The notes: generated by a model not told the origin, from the letters alone. DNA of 34,992 nucleotides from an uncultured Tessaracoccus sp. (GCF_947286155.1 NZ_CAMYPD010000028.1:1-34992), one strand, 5' to 3'. Shown: positions 9,163-16,759, counted from the stretch's first letter. Numbers and translations are program-made.

Positions 9163-9869
9163 GCTTGCTCCTCACGTCGTGGGCTGAGTAGTCGTCGGAA
9201 CCCCGCCATCAGCACCTCGTGTTCGAGGCGGAAGCGGTCGAGTTCTCGCTGTTTGTGGTCTGTGGTGGGGACGAACGCCTGGTAGGCCTTCATCGTGGCC
9301 CCGTACACGGCGCTGCAGATCGAGCCGACCTGCGCCTCGTCGAGCCACTCCTCATCGAACATCACGCGTGCCGGATGCCCCGCACGGTTCAGCATCACCA
9401 CTGCCCCGGTGTGCTCCCCCGTCGCCTCGGGTGGGTTCTCGGGGAGGTGATCGGCCTCGTCGATGGCGCGTTGCCACGCTGCAGAGTGATCGTGCAGCAT
9501 GGCCGCGTACGCGTCGACGGCGGCAGCGCTCAGCGGAGGAAGGTTCAGCATGAGCCCCGACGTGTCGAGCGCCGCGTCTTGTTCTTCGACGATCGCAGCC
9601 GACGACAGCAAGAACGCCTCTTCGAAGGCCTGCGCCAGCGTTTGCCCAGGCTCCAGCTTGTCGAACCAGGTTGGGGAGACGCGAACCGTCTTCAACCGCC
9701 CCTGCTCAAACCACAGTTTGACGACACCGCCGCCTGCGAAACCGCCGGTGCCAAGCTCTTCCTCCAACGGCACGTCAGACTCCCCGCCAGGTGGTGGGGC
9801 GAGCGGGTCGTACTCGTCGTCAAACAAATCGTCGGACACGCCGTTCAGTATTCCAGCGGAGGGGATCAC
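9159..9869 (-). CDS. Double YbaB/EbfC-like-domain protein, second triad
   Basis: The protein has 236 residues. Two segments, about 48-95 and 153-202, each read as a short beta hairpin (GVVKLWFEQGRLKTVRVSP and GAVVMLNRAGHPARVMFDE) followed by a long helix. This is the pattern of the YbaB/EbfC fold and of the ESX-associated protein EspL. The first residues, PSAGIL and YDPLAPP, are conserved in the paralogue at 12328-13134, which supports the GTG start at 9869. Its stop overlaps the next start (ATGA). In mycobacteria a YbaB-like protein stabilises ESX-1 substrates, so a chaperone or adaptor role for the two following proteins is plausible. A free-standing DNA-binding role is the alternative. Confidence 0.62.
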   Translation of the reverse strand: MIPSAGILNGVSDDLFDDEYDPLAPPPGGESDVPLEEELGTGGFAGGGVVKLWFEQGRLKTVRVSPTWFDKLEPGQTLAQAFEEAFLLSSAAIVEEQDAALDTSGLMLNLPPLSAAAVDAYAAMLHDHSAAWQRAIDEADHLPENPPEATGEHTGAVVMLNRAGHPARVMFDEEWLDEAQVGSICSAVYGATMKAYQAFVPTTDHKQRELDRFRLEHEVLMAGFRRLLSPRREEQA

Positions 9870-9917
9870 TTCGACGGGTTACGAGCACCCATCTGAGCAT
9901 GTCCAGCGAGAACACGA

Positions 9918-9949
9918 CGGTGGGGCCACCCTGCCGGGCAGCCCCACCG
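9918..9949. terminator. GC-rich hairpin between the two triads
   Basis: CGGTGGGGC at 9918-9926 pairs perfectly with GCCCCACCG at 9941-9949, and the loop contains a smaller CTGC/GCAG stem. It lies in the only sizeable gap (92 nt) within the six-gene array, just downstream of 9962. No T-run follows on the minus strand, so it may attenuate transcription or stabilise mRNA rather than fully terminate. Confidence 0.5.
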
Positions 9950-9961
9950 TGAGTGTGCAGG

Positions 9962-10927
9962 TCAGCGCTCAGTACCTTCGCTTCCTGGGGCATCGGGATC
10001 AATGTTGGCACCAGCAGGAGCCTTCGGCGCCGTCACGTCGATCTCCGGCGACGGCACACCCTCCTGCCCGTGCTGCGAGGAGCCACTCGGCCATCCAGAG
10101 CGCAACACGCTCGCTGACGATTCAACGTCCTGCAATCGTGCTTGCAGCTCACCCGACGGGAGATCAGCCAGATAGAGAACCTCCTCCAGTAAGCCTGCCA
10201 GCTGGGAGAGCACTGCTCCACAGCGCGCCGTGTTCACGTAGAACCGCCCCTCGGAATCGGCAACGCATTGCTGCATGTACCCCAGCGCAGTCTGGATGCT
10301 CGAGTTCGCGCCCGACAGCACGCCGTAGTTCAAGCTCTCGGCGACGTGGAGCGTCTCAGCCATGTTCTTCGCACGCGGGAACAGCTCGTTACACGCCTGC
10401 ACCTGCACCTCCGTCATGGTGAGGTATTCGTTGCTGGCCGGCCCGTGCCAATCCGGAATCTGCCCGTAGTCAGGGATTGGGTCGATGACGGCCTTCAGCT
10501 CGCGCGCGTGAGCACTCCACTCGTGGAACTCTCCGGTCAGCCTCTCGGGGATGCCGAGAAACTTCTTGAGCTGAGTGACAGTACCTTCCACCTGCTCCAA
10601 CTGTGCATACGCGTCGTCGACGACGTCTTGGCAACGCTGTTTGAACGCCTCGCGATCTGCGAAGTAGTTCAGTTTATGCTCCCACACTTCCTTCAGCTCG
10701 TCCAAAAACGAGGTGACTTGCTGCTCGTCCATCCGCACTGCGGTGTCGAGGCTCGTGCGCAGCGCTTCCGCGTTCGAGGGAAGATTCTTGTAGTCCTGGT
10801 CTTTCTCCGACGAAGTGGGCTCGCCAAGGAATGCGTCGTCGGAGTACGTCGCCCTCGCGCTCGTCAGCATGTGAGCTATGGGAGGAAACCTGCGTATTAT
10901 GACTCCCGATCCAGCTGCTGCCACCAT
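9962..10927 (-). CDS. Long helical WxG-motif protein, first triad (ESX-like)
   Basis: The protein has 321 residues, is helical and has no membrane segment. WHG at residues 160-162, in PDWHGPASNEYLTM, is the W-x-G turn, and SGWPSGSS near 277-284 matches WPSGTS of the paralogue at 7155-8336. The charged C-terminal tail is rich in Pro, Asp and Gly. Two starts are possible: ATG at 10927 (used here; GAGG about 9 nt upstream) or GTG at 10933, which would overlap the upstream stop as GTGA. It follows the Gly-rich YxxxE gene directly. The pair may form a heterodimer in which one partner supplies WxG and the other YxxxE, as in known ESX substrates; this is inference. Confidence 0.63.
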   Translation of the reverse strand: MVAAAGSGVIIRRFPPIAHMLTSARATYSDDAFLGEPTSSEKDQDYKNLPSNAEALRTSLDTAVRMDEQQVTSFLDELKEVWEHKLNYFADREAFKQRCQDVVDDAYAQLEQVEGTVTQLKKFLGIPERLTGEFHEWSAHARELKAVIDPIPDYGQIPDWHGPASNEYLTMTEVQVQACNELFPRAKNMAETLHVAESLNYGVLSGANSSIQTALGYMQQCVADSEGRFYVNTARCGAVLSQLAGLLEEVLYLADLPSGELQARLQDVESSASVLRSGWPSGSSQHGQEGVPSPEIDVTAPKAPAGANIDPDAPGSEGTER

Positions 10928-10929
10928 GT

Positions 10930-12324
10930 TCACTGACCCCTCACCTGGCTCGACTGATGCACGCCGTACCCTTCTTGTTCTTCGTACCTATCGGCAGCCG
11001 CAATGAGGCTTTCACCGATCTGGTTGAATTCCTTGCTCGCGCCGGTTGACCAGTCGATGACGGAACCACCCAGCGTGTGTGTTGCTGGCAGCGCGGATGC
11101 GATGAATCCGAAATCTTGCGGTAGTTGCATCTTGCTCTGCACCGCAGCCGTTTTGTCGGATGCTTCCTGCCATTTTTTAGCCCATTCGCGCAGCTGAGCC
11201 TGGTCGACGCTGTAACTGGTATCCTTGCCGCTCTGCGGTCCGGAGCCCGTTCCACCGCCGCCTCCTGAAGTTCCACCAGATCCTGTGCCCGAGGGAGGCA
11301 TAGATGTGGGGAGGTTAGGCTGCCCGGCGCCTGGGACATTCCCACCGCCTGCGGGGCCAATGTCAGGGCCGCCGATGCCACCGTCGGGACCGATACCAGG
11401 ATTGCCAATGCCGCCGTCGGGCCCTTGTCCGCCGCCAATACTGTCGCGGGCACCGCCCGGCGTGGTTCCAGGTGCGGTCGGGATATTGGTTCCGTGCGAC
11501 GGGTTGACGCTGGACCAACCGTCGGGGCTGAGCACGCCACCGAATGCGGCCCGGTCGTAGCCCTGGTCACCGGGGTACAGCGGGCTGCTGCCGCCGGGAT
11601 GGCGTGGGTCGCCGGGCATGATCGGATCACCGTAGCTCCAACCGTGCCGCCCACCGTCGCTGGGCAACACGCCACCGACACCGTTGTTGCCACCGCCCCA
11701 GGTGCTTGGGTCATTCGGGTTGTAGCCGGTGGGGACATTCCAGCTGCTGGGATCCGACGGATCACCGTAGGCGCCCTCGGACCAACCAGGGACGAGGTCG
11801 CCGTAGCGGGGATCGCCGGGGAAGATCGCGCCGACATCGCCGCCGGGGTGGCGGGGATCGCCGGGGAGAATCGGATCGCCTGGCTTCCAGTTCGACGGGA
11901 TACTGCCAAGCGGGGACTCGTCGCCCGCCGCTAACACGCCGGGGCTGCCGCCGCCCGGTCCCATACCAGTACCAGCAGTGCCGAGCCCGCCGGGTGCACC
12001 ACCCGCACTACGCATCGCGCTCTGCGCACCCATAGCGTTCATGTTCGCCGCGTTCACTTGGCCCGCAGCCATGGCATTGGCGCCCATGGCGTTCTGGGCA
12101 CCCGCGCCGGCACCAGCACCTCCACCGGCACCGCCCATCATCATCGGGGGCATCATGCCCGGCCCGGAATTCTTCCCCTTGCCACCGGACGCGTTGGGGT
12201 TGATGAGCCCTTCGCGCAGCTCGCCATCGTCGAGCAGATCGTTCGAGTCGGCGGAGATACCCGAAAACTCGGATTCGGTGGCCCGCTGCTGCAGTTCTTT
12301 ATCCTGGTCTGACGATTCAGTCAT
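10930..12324 (-). CDS. Gly/Pro-rich repeat protein with C-terminal YxxxE helix, first triad
   Basis: The 464-residue protein shares its N terminus (SEFSGISADSNDLL, ELREGLINPNA, GPGMMPPMMMGG) with the 274-residue paralogue. It differs by a middle of about 190 extra residues built from short Gly/Pro/Asp units. GDPI-L/M-PGDPRHPGG occurs twice (near 149-162 and 232-245), and collagen-like GIGPDGGIG units lie near 300-325. The C-terminal helical part (about 370-452) ends in YEEQE at 447-451, a YxxxE export-type motif. ATG at 12324 has GAAGGTGAG upstream and follows the previous stop by 3 nt. The low-complexity middle suggests an extended, probably secreted or surface-exposed, linker. Confidence 0.65.
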   Translation of the reverse strand: MTESSDQDKELQQRATESEFSGISADSNDLLDDGELREGLINPNASGGKGKNSGPGMMPPMMMGGAGGGAGAGAGAQNAMGANAMAAGQVNAANMNAMGAQSAMRSAGGAPGGLGTAGTGMGPGGGSPGVLAAGDESPLGSIPSNWKPGDPILPGDPRHPGGDVGAIFPGDPRYGDLVPGWSEGAYGDPSDPSSWNVPTGYNPNDPSTWGGGNNGVGGVLPSDGGRHGWSYGDPIMPGDPRHPGGSSPLYPGDQGYDRAAFGGVLSPDGWSSVNPSHGTNIPTAPGTTPGGARDSIGGGQGPDGGIGNPGIGPDGGIGGPDIGPAGGGNVPGAGQPNLPTSMPPSGTGSGGTSGGGGGTGSGPQSGKDTSYSVDQAQLREWAKKWQEASDKTAAVQSKMQLPQDFGFIASALPATHTLGGSVIDWSTGASKEFNQIGESLIAAADRYEEQEGYGVHQSSQVRGQ

Positions 12325-12327
12325 TGC

Positions 12328-13134
12328 TCACCTTCTGGGATCGAACAGACGGTAGAAGCCGGCCATCATGTACTCCTGCTCCGCCTCCATCGTCCGCATT
12401 GCCTCGTCACGTTCATTCGTTTCGGGGACGTACCGCTCAAACTGCTCGTACGCCTTGGTTGCTGCCGCGCTGACGTTGATGCAGATCGACCCGACCTGCG
12501 CGTCGTCGAGCCACTTCTGGTTGAACTCTACCCGGCTCGGGAAGCCGGCATTCGTGAGCGTCACAACGACACCGGCCGACTTCCCACGAAAGGTGGGCAC
12601 TGGCGCCGGGGGCTCCTTGACGGACTCCTCCACCAACGCGAGCCAGCGTTTGCGGTGGTCGTTCATCATTCGCACGTACAGCGAGATGTTCTCCGGCGTG
12701 AGTGGCGGGATCTCGCCGAAATCAGCATCGTCGAACGACGTTGATTCGACGGCGCCCCGCTCAGCGACGCGCATCCGGGCTTTGGCAAACGCGTCTTGGA
12801 ACGCCAGCTCCAGGGTTTGACCAGGACCGAGCCGCTGAAACCAGACGGGGCTCACCCGCACCTTCGACATCCGCCCGTCGTCTTCCACCCAAATCCGAAC
12901 GATGCCGTTGCCGCCCCCGATTCCGCCGTCGCCTTCTTCTTCGTCCAGCGCATCGTCGACGATCACCTCGACGTCGGCGGGATGCTGCGAACCTGAGCGC
13001 TCCGACGCCTCGTCAACGCGCGCCGGCTCGTCGACGTCTGCGGGGGCAGCGTCGATCATGGGTGCGAGCGGGTCGTAGTCGTCGTCGAAGTAGTCGGTGG
13101 ACACGCTCTGCAGTATTGCAGCGGAGGGGGTCAT
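12328..13134 (-). CDS. Double YbaB/EbfC-like-domain protein, first triad; first gene of the array
   Basis: The protein has 268 residues. Two YbaB-like beta-hairpin-plus-helix units lie at about 75-122 (GIVRIWVEDDGRMSKVRVSP) and 186-233 (GVVVTLTNAGFPSRVEFN). An acidic linker at about 30-70 is absent from the shorter paralogue at 9159-9869. PSAAIL and YDPLAP at the N terminus match the paralogue and fix the ATG at 13134, which has AAAGG upstream. An upstream extension of the frame into the MBL-hydrolase gene was discarded. It opens the minus-strand array of six genes, so a promoter should lie in 13135-13239. A substrate chaperone or adaptor role is suggested by context only. Confidence 0.63.
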   Translation of the reverse strand: MTPSAAILQSVSTDYFDDDYDPLAPMIDAAPADVDEPARVDEASERSGSQHPADVEVIVDDALDEEEGDGGIGGGNGIVRIWVEDDGRMSKVRVSPVWFQRLGPGQTLELAFQDAFAKARMRVAERGAVESTSFDDADFGEIPPLTPENISLYVRMMNDHRKRWLALVEESVKEPPAPVPTFRGKSAGVVVTLTNAGFPSRVEFNQKWLDDAQVGSICINVSAAATKAYEQFERYVPETNERDEAMRTMEAEQEYMMAGFYRLFDPRR

Positions 13135-13215
13135 AACAGCCTTTCGGCGTGTCTCCGGTTGGGCGGCTGATGCAGAAACCGCCAGAAGCGCCGTCGAATA
13201 AGCCCCTGGACCGCC

Positions 13216-13221
13216 TACAGT
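13216..13221 (+). promoter_or_regulatory. Putative -10 element for the MBL-fold hydrolase gene
   Basis: TACAGT lies 18 nt before the ATG at 13240, leaving room for a short leader that contains the AGGAGG ribosome site at 13229-13234. No convincing -35 is visible. Confidence 0.3.
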
Positions 13222-13239
13222 GGCCACCAGGAGGTACCC

Positions 13240-13863
13240 ATGACACAGATCGAACGGCTTGTCACAGCCGGTAACTTCGACCCCGCCGGGCCGCCCGAAC
13301 ACGAAAACAATGTGTGGCTCGTCGGTGATAGCCACGAGGTGATTGTGGTAGACCCGGCCCACGATCCCGACGCCGTCGCCATCGCCGTCGACGGGCGCAA
13401 GGTGCTCGCCGTGCTACTCACCCACGGCCACTGGGACCACGTGCGCGCCACCCCTGCGTTTGTTTCCCGCATCCCCGCGCCCGTCTACCTGCACGAGGCC
13501 GACCAATTCCTGTGGGAAGACGCCACGGGTAGCCCAGAGGGGTTCCAAGCCCTCGAAGATGGGGCAACGTTCACCGTCGCAGGTGCAACCATCCAGGCCA
13601 TGCACACCCCCGGACACACGCCGGGGTCGACGTCGCTGCGGGTCGACGGACTCAACGCCGTGTTGAGCGGTGACACGCTCTTCCCGGGCGGGCCGGGCGC
13701 CACTCGCTGGGATTACTCCGACTTTCAGCAAGTCATGCGGTCGTTGCGCGAGCGGTTGTTTACCCTGCCCGCGGACACCGTCGTGCATCCTGGGCATGGG
13801 GAGTCCACCACCATCGGCGCCGAAGCACCTCACGTCGACGAGTGGGAGGCCCGCGGCTGGTAA
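13240..13863 (+). CDS. MBL-fold metallo-hydrolase (glyoxalase II-like)
   Basis: The 207-residue protein has all hallmarks of a two-zinc metallo-beta-lactamase fold: HGHWDH (62-67), the metal histidine in HTPGHTPGS (H126), the bridging aspartate in SGDTLF (D145) and HPGHGE (183-188). It is a soluble cytoplasmic enzyme of the group that includes hydroxyacylglutathione hydrolase and related thioesterases; the substrate cannot be read from sequence. A textbook AGGAGG lies 5 nt before the ATG. It is divergent from the ESX-like array and is followed by an antitoxin-like gene. Confidence 0.85.
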   Translation: MTQIERLVTAGNFDPAGPPEHENNVWLVGDSHEVIVVDPAHDPDAVAIAVDGRKVLAVLLTHGHWDHVRATPAFVSRIPAPVYLHEADQFLWEDATGSPEGFQALEDGATFTVAGATIQAMHTPGHTPGSTSLRVDGLNAVLSGDTLFPGGPGATRWDYSDFQQVMRSLRERLFTLPADTVVHPGHGESTTIGAEAPHVDEWEARGW

Positions 13864-13886
13864 CAATCGGCGCGTATCACGGGTGT

Positions 13887-13892
13887 TACGCT
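13887..13892 (+). promoter_or_regulatory. Putative -10 element for a leaderless antitoxin transcript
   Basis: TACGCT is followed by 6 nt and then the ATG at 13899. No ribosome binding site is present in the 6-nt gap or before it. Confidence 0.4.
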
Positions 13893-13898
13893 TCGCGC

Positions 13899-14183
13899 AT
13901 GAGTGTTCCGGTTCGCGAGCTGCGCAACAACAGCGCCGCCCTGCTGAAACGAGTACAGCAGGGCGAGAGCGTCGTCGTCACCAAAGACGGTGAGCCTGTG
14001 GCGCAGGTCATCCCCCTGCGCAAACCACCGCTACGCCGAGAGCAGTTGCTACATCGTTGGGCAGCCCTGCCGACGATCGATGCCGAGCAGTTCCAGCGAG
14101 ATGTCGACGACTTCGCCCACATCGAGGAGCTGGATCTGCAGCCTGTTCGACGCAGCCTCAGCCACAATCCCACCGACCGGTAA
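13899..14183 (+). CDS. Phd/YefM-family antitoxin-like protein without an adjacent toxin
   Basis: The protein has 94 residues. The N-terminal half (VPVRELRNNSAALLKRVQQG, then VVVTKDGEPVAQVIPL) is the typical Phd/YefM fold, which binds operator DNA and a PIN or RelE-type toxin. The C-terminal half is a helical extension ending in a charged tail, as in VapB-type partners. ATG at 13899 was chosen because the domain begins there and a -10 hexamer lies 6 nt upstream; the longer frame extends into the hydrolase gene. The next thing downstream is a palindrome and then galE, so no cognate toxin is encoded next to it. It may be an orphan, a remnant of a lost pair, or a stand-alone regulator. Confidence 0.8.
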   Translation: MSVPVRELRNNSAALLKRVQQGESVVVTKDGEPVAQVIPLRKPPLRREQLLHRWAALPTIDAEQFQRDVDDFAHIEELDLQPVRRSLSHNPTDR

Positions 14184-14234
14184 AGATAGATCAAGTTCGT
14201 GGCTCGTCTACCCGCCACGAACTTGATCTATCTT
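14183..14234. repeat. Near-perfect palindrome, copy 1 (family IR2)
   Basis: Arms at 14183-14203 and 14214-14234 are 21-bp perfect inverted repeats (core GATAGATCAAGTTCGTGG) around a 10-nt loop, TCGTCTACCC. The left arm begins inside the stop codon of the antitoxin gene. A second copy with the same loop and orientation is at 24031-24080. The hairpin could end antitoxin transcription just before the galE promoter. Confidence 0.88.
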
Positions 14235-14264
14235 GGCCGCCGATCGTCGCAAACGGCAGCGTTG

Positions 14265-14270
14265 TAGGCT
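14265..14270 (+). promoter_or_regulatory. Putative -10 element for a leaderless galE transcript
   Basis: TAGGCT is followed by 7 nt (CAACACC) and the ATG at 14278. There is no purine-rich ribosome site, consistent with a leaderless mRNA. Confidence 0.42.
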
Positions 14271-14277
14271 CAACACC

Positions 14278-15267
14278 ATGAAGATTCTCATCACTGGCGG
14301 CGCCGGATACATCGGCTCCACTGTGGCCTCCGCCTGCGAAGACGCAGGTCACGACGTGGTTATCCTCGACGATTTCTCCACCGGCAAGCGCGAGTTCATC
14401 CAGGACCGACCGCTGTACGAGGGAGACATTGCCGACGGCGCCCTCGTCGACCAGATTTTCTCGGAGCACCGCATCGACGCGGTGGTGCACTGCGCGGCGA
14501 AGATCGTCGTCCCCGAATCGGTAGCCGATCCGCTCGGCTACTACGACAACAACGTCGGCAAGACGGTGAAGCTGCTCGAAGCGCTCGAACGCAACGGAAA
14601 CCAGCGGTTCCTGTTCTCGTCGTCGGCGTCGATCTACGCACCCGACGAGAACTTCGTCGTGACGGAGCAGTCGCCGCTGCGCCCCAACTCGCCGTACGCG
14701 AAGACGAAATACCTCGTCGAACTCATTTTGGAGGACTTCACGAAGGCATCCGAGATGCGCGTGCTCTCGCTCCGGTACTTCAACCCCATCGGCACCGACC
14801 CGAAGCTCCGCTCCGGCCAGCAGCTCGAGCACCCCACCCACGTGCTCGCGAAGCTGCTCGAGGCATGGCAGAAGCACGAGACGTTCACCGTCACCGGCGT
14901 GGATTGGCCCACCCGAGACGGCTCCGGTATCCGCGACTACATCCACGTCTGGGACCTCGCCCAGGCGCACGTCGCGGCACTCGAGCACTTCGACGAGGCC
15001 ACCGCCAGCGAGCCGTACCAGGTGTTCAACATCGGCACCGGCAACGGCGTCACGGTGAAGGAGCTCGCCGCGAGCTTCGAGGAAATCTCGGGCGACCCGC
15101 TGCAGGTCACGTTCGGCCCGCCGCGCCCCGGCGACGTCGCGGGCGTCTACACCGTCTCCCAGAAGGCGAAGGACGTGCTCGGCTGGGAGGCCAAGCTGTC
15201 CGAAACCGACGCGGTACGCGACGCCATCGCCTGGCTGCCCGAGCGCAAGAAGATGCTCGGGTACTGA
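14278..15267 (+). CDS. galE: UDP-glucose 4-epimerase
   Basis: The 329-residue enzyme interconverts UDP-glucose and UDP-galactose for galactose use and for envelope sugars. It is an extended short-chain dehydrogenase with the NAD-binding GGAGYIG at 7-13, the SSSASIY serine segment at 114-120 and the catalytic Y140-AKTK-144 pair. It also has the RDYIHVWDLAQAH stretch typical of GalE. The length fits the family. ATG at 14278 was chosen because the Rossmann motif starts there and a -10 hexamer lies just upstream. It stands alone between the antitoxin and the convergent DLW-39 gene, so it is probably transcribed by itself. Confidence 0.93.
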   Translation: MKILITGGAGYIGSTVASACEDAGHDVVILDDFSTGKREFIQDRPLYEGDIADGALVDQIFSEHRIDAVVHCAAKIVVPESVADPLGYYDNNVGKTVKLLEALERNGNQRFLFSSSASIYAPDENFVVTEQSPLRPNSPYAKTKYLVELILEDFTKASEMRVLSLRYFNPIGTDPKLRSGQQLEHPTHVLAKLLEAWQKHETFTVTGVDWPTRDGSGIRDYIHVWDLAQAHVAALEHFDEATASEPYQVFNIGTGNGVTVKELAASFEEISGDPLQVTFGPPRPGDVAGVYTVSQKAKDVLGWEAKLSETDAVRDAIAWLPERKKMLGY

Positions 15268-15290
15268 CCCTCAGCCGCGGGGGTGCGGGC

Positions 15291-15410
15291 TTAGTCGGTG
15301 GCTTCCGCCCACAGCTCGCGCCTCCGCCTGGCTTCCACTTTGTCGATGGCGCCGAAGATGGCCAACACAACGCTCACCATGACGAGGAACAACAACAGCT
15401 TGCGCTTCAT
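15291..15410 (-). CDS. DLW-39 family micro-protein
   Basis: A 39-residue protein with a basic start (MKRKLLLF), one hydrophobic helix and a charged tail ending RRRELWAEATD. The ELWAEATD ending corresponds to the DLW motif of the actinobacterial DLW-39 family. It is likely a single-pass membrane protein of unknown role. A TAGGCT hexamer lies 6 nt upstream of the ATG, so it may be leaderless. It also lies only 20 nt after the MFS gene on the same strand and could be read from that transcript. Confidence 0.75.
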   Translation of the reverse strand: MKRKLLLFLVMVSVVLAIFGAIDKVEARRRRELWAEATD

Positions 15411-15416
15411 GGCCCC

Positions 15417-15422
15417 AGCCTA
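15417..15422 (-). promoter_or_regulatory. Putative -10 element for the DLW-39 gene
   Basis: On the minus strand TAGGCT is followed by GGGGCC and the ATG at 15410. It is the same hexamer as the proposed galE -10. Confidence 0.35.
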
Positions 15423-15430
15423 TCCGCCAG

Positions 15431-16759
15431 TTACGCCCGGGCGAGGTCTTCCGAGCCGCGCTCGAATTCTGCGACGGTGATCCTCGCCGCACCCCAGGCC
15501 GTCAGCGCCGCGAGTGCGACGAAGAGCGCCGTCATTGCGGCAAACGCCGGCGATGAGACGCCGTCGGCAGGAAGCGCAAACATGGCCACCACTGCGGCGA
15601 GCACGTAGGCGCCGTTGAAGCCCATGTCGTAGAACGTGAACACGCGGCCCTTGTACGTCTCGTCGACGTGGGCGTGCACGAGTCCGTCGACGCATACCTT
15701 CACTGCCTGGGTCACCAGGCCGACGACGAAGCCCATGGCGAACAGCACCCACCGGCCTTCTGAGAACGTCACGACGAGGGTGGACGCCGCGCCGAGGGAC
15801 AGCAGCGCGACGAGGGTGGTGCGCAGCCCGACGCGGCTCACCGAGGCGGGCACGACAACTGCGGCGAGCAGGAAGCCTGCACCGGTCATCGCTCCCCACA
15901 CGCCGAGGTCGGCGAGTGCGGCGTCGGGGTTGGTGACGGGATGCCACCGGTTGCGAGCTACCAGGATGAGCGCGACGGAGACCAGTCCGAAGAGGAAGCG
16001 CGTCACTGCCATGTCGATGAGCCCTAGCAGCGCGGATTTGCGCTGCCACAGGTGCGCGCTCGCGGCGCCTAGACCGCGCAGCACGTGACGCATCGACGGC
16101 AGCTCCTCCTGCTCGTCGGGGCCGAGCGCGCCGCGGGAGAACGTCGTCGCCGCCAGCGCCGACCACACAAACATGGCGGCAGCGACGACGAAGATCACCG
16201 CGTCGGCGACATGCGTGGGGACGAATCGCCCGAGCACGAGCCGAATACCCAGGCCGATCGCGCCGCCGACGACCACCCCGAGCGGCCCCACCATCGGGAT
16301 GATCGACGAGGCCGACAGATACTCACGTGGGGAAACGGTGTGATGCATGCCGGCGGACAACCCGGCGAGCATGAACCGGTTGAGGCTCAACGCTACGAGG
16401 AGCAAGACCATGAGCATCGTGGTGCCTGCCCCGCTCGTCCAGTTCACGAAGACGATGCCTGCGATGACGAGCGTCAACACTGCCCGGATGACGTTCGACC
16501 ACAGGGCGACGTCGCGTCGCGACCAGCGGTCGAGCAGCGGGGAAACGAAGGGGCCGAGCAGCGTGAAGGGCAGCAGTGAGATGGCGAGCACGGCGGCGAT
16601 GGCGCCGGCATCGGGCTGAGATTGGGGCGAGAACAGCACGTAGCTGGCCATACCCACCTGGAGCGTGCCGTCGGCCGTTTGGGCGGTGAAGCGAAGCACC
16701 AGCAGGCGACGGAACTCGTCGCGCACCCACAATCGTTGCAGTGCGCGCCACAATTCCAT
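15431..16759 (-). CDS. Major facilitator superfamily transporter
   Basis: The protein has 442 residues and about 12 predicted membrane helices. A short cytoplasmic N terminus (LWVRDEFRRLLVLRF) precedes the first helix, and a central cytoplasmic loop (GPDEQEELPSMRHVLRG) divides the two halves. LDRWSRRD after the second helix is the usual MFS loop 2-3 motif, and ETYKGRVFTFYD lies in the second half. It most resembles uncharacterised actinobacterial efflux-type permeases; the substrate is unknown. ATG at 16759 has GGAAGGTAG about 6 nt upstream and follows the terC stop by 5 nt, so both are one transcript. Confidence 0.85.
   Translation of the reverse strand: MELWRALQRLWVRDEFRRLLVLRFTAQTADGTLQVGMASYVLFSPQSQPDAGAIAAVLAISLLPFTLLGPFVSPLLDRWSRRDVALWSNVIRAVLTLVIAGIVFVNWTSGAGTTMLMVLLLVALSLNRFMLAGLSAGMHHTVSPREYLSASSIIPMVGPLGVVVGGAIGLGIRLVLGRFVPTHVADAVIFVVAAAMFVWSALAATTFSRGALGPDEQEELPSMRHVLRGLGAASAHLWQRKSALLGLIDMAVTRFLFGLVSVALILVARNRWHPVTNPDAALADLGVWGAMTGAGFLLAAVVVPASVSRVGLRTTLVALLSLGAASTLVVTFSEGRWVLFAMGFVVGLVTQAVKVCVDGLVHAHVDETYKGRVFTFYDMGFNGAYVLAAVVAMFALPADGVSSPAFAAMTALFVALAALTAWGAARITVAEFERGSEDLARA

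Noticed and set aside
13899..14183. Complete toxin-antitoxin pair
   Set aside because: No toxin reading frame exists between the antitoxin and galE or upstream of it.
14233..14277. Longer galE start
   Set aside because: It would begin inside palindrome IR2, and the Rossmann motif sits at the usual distance only from 14278.
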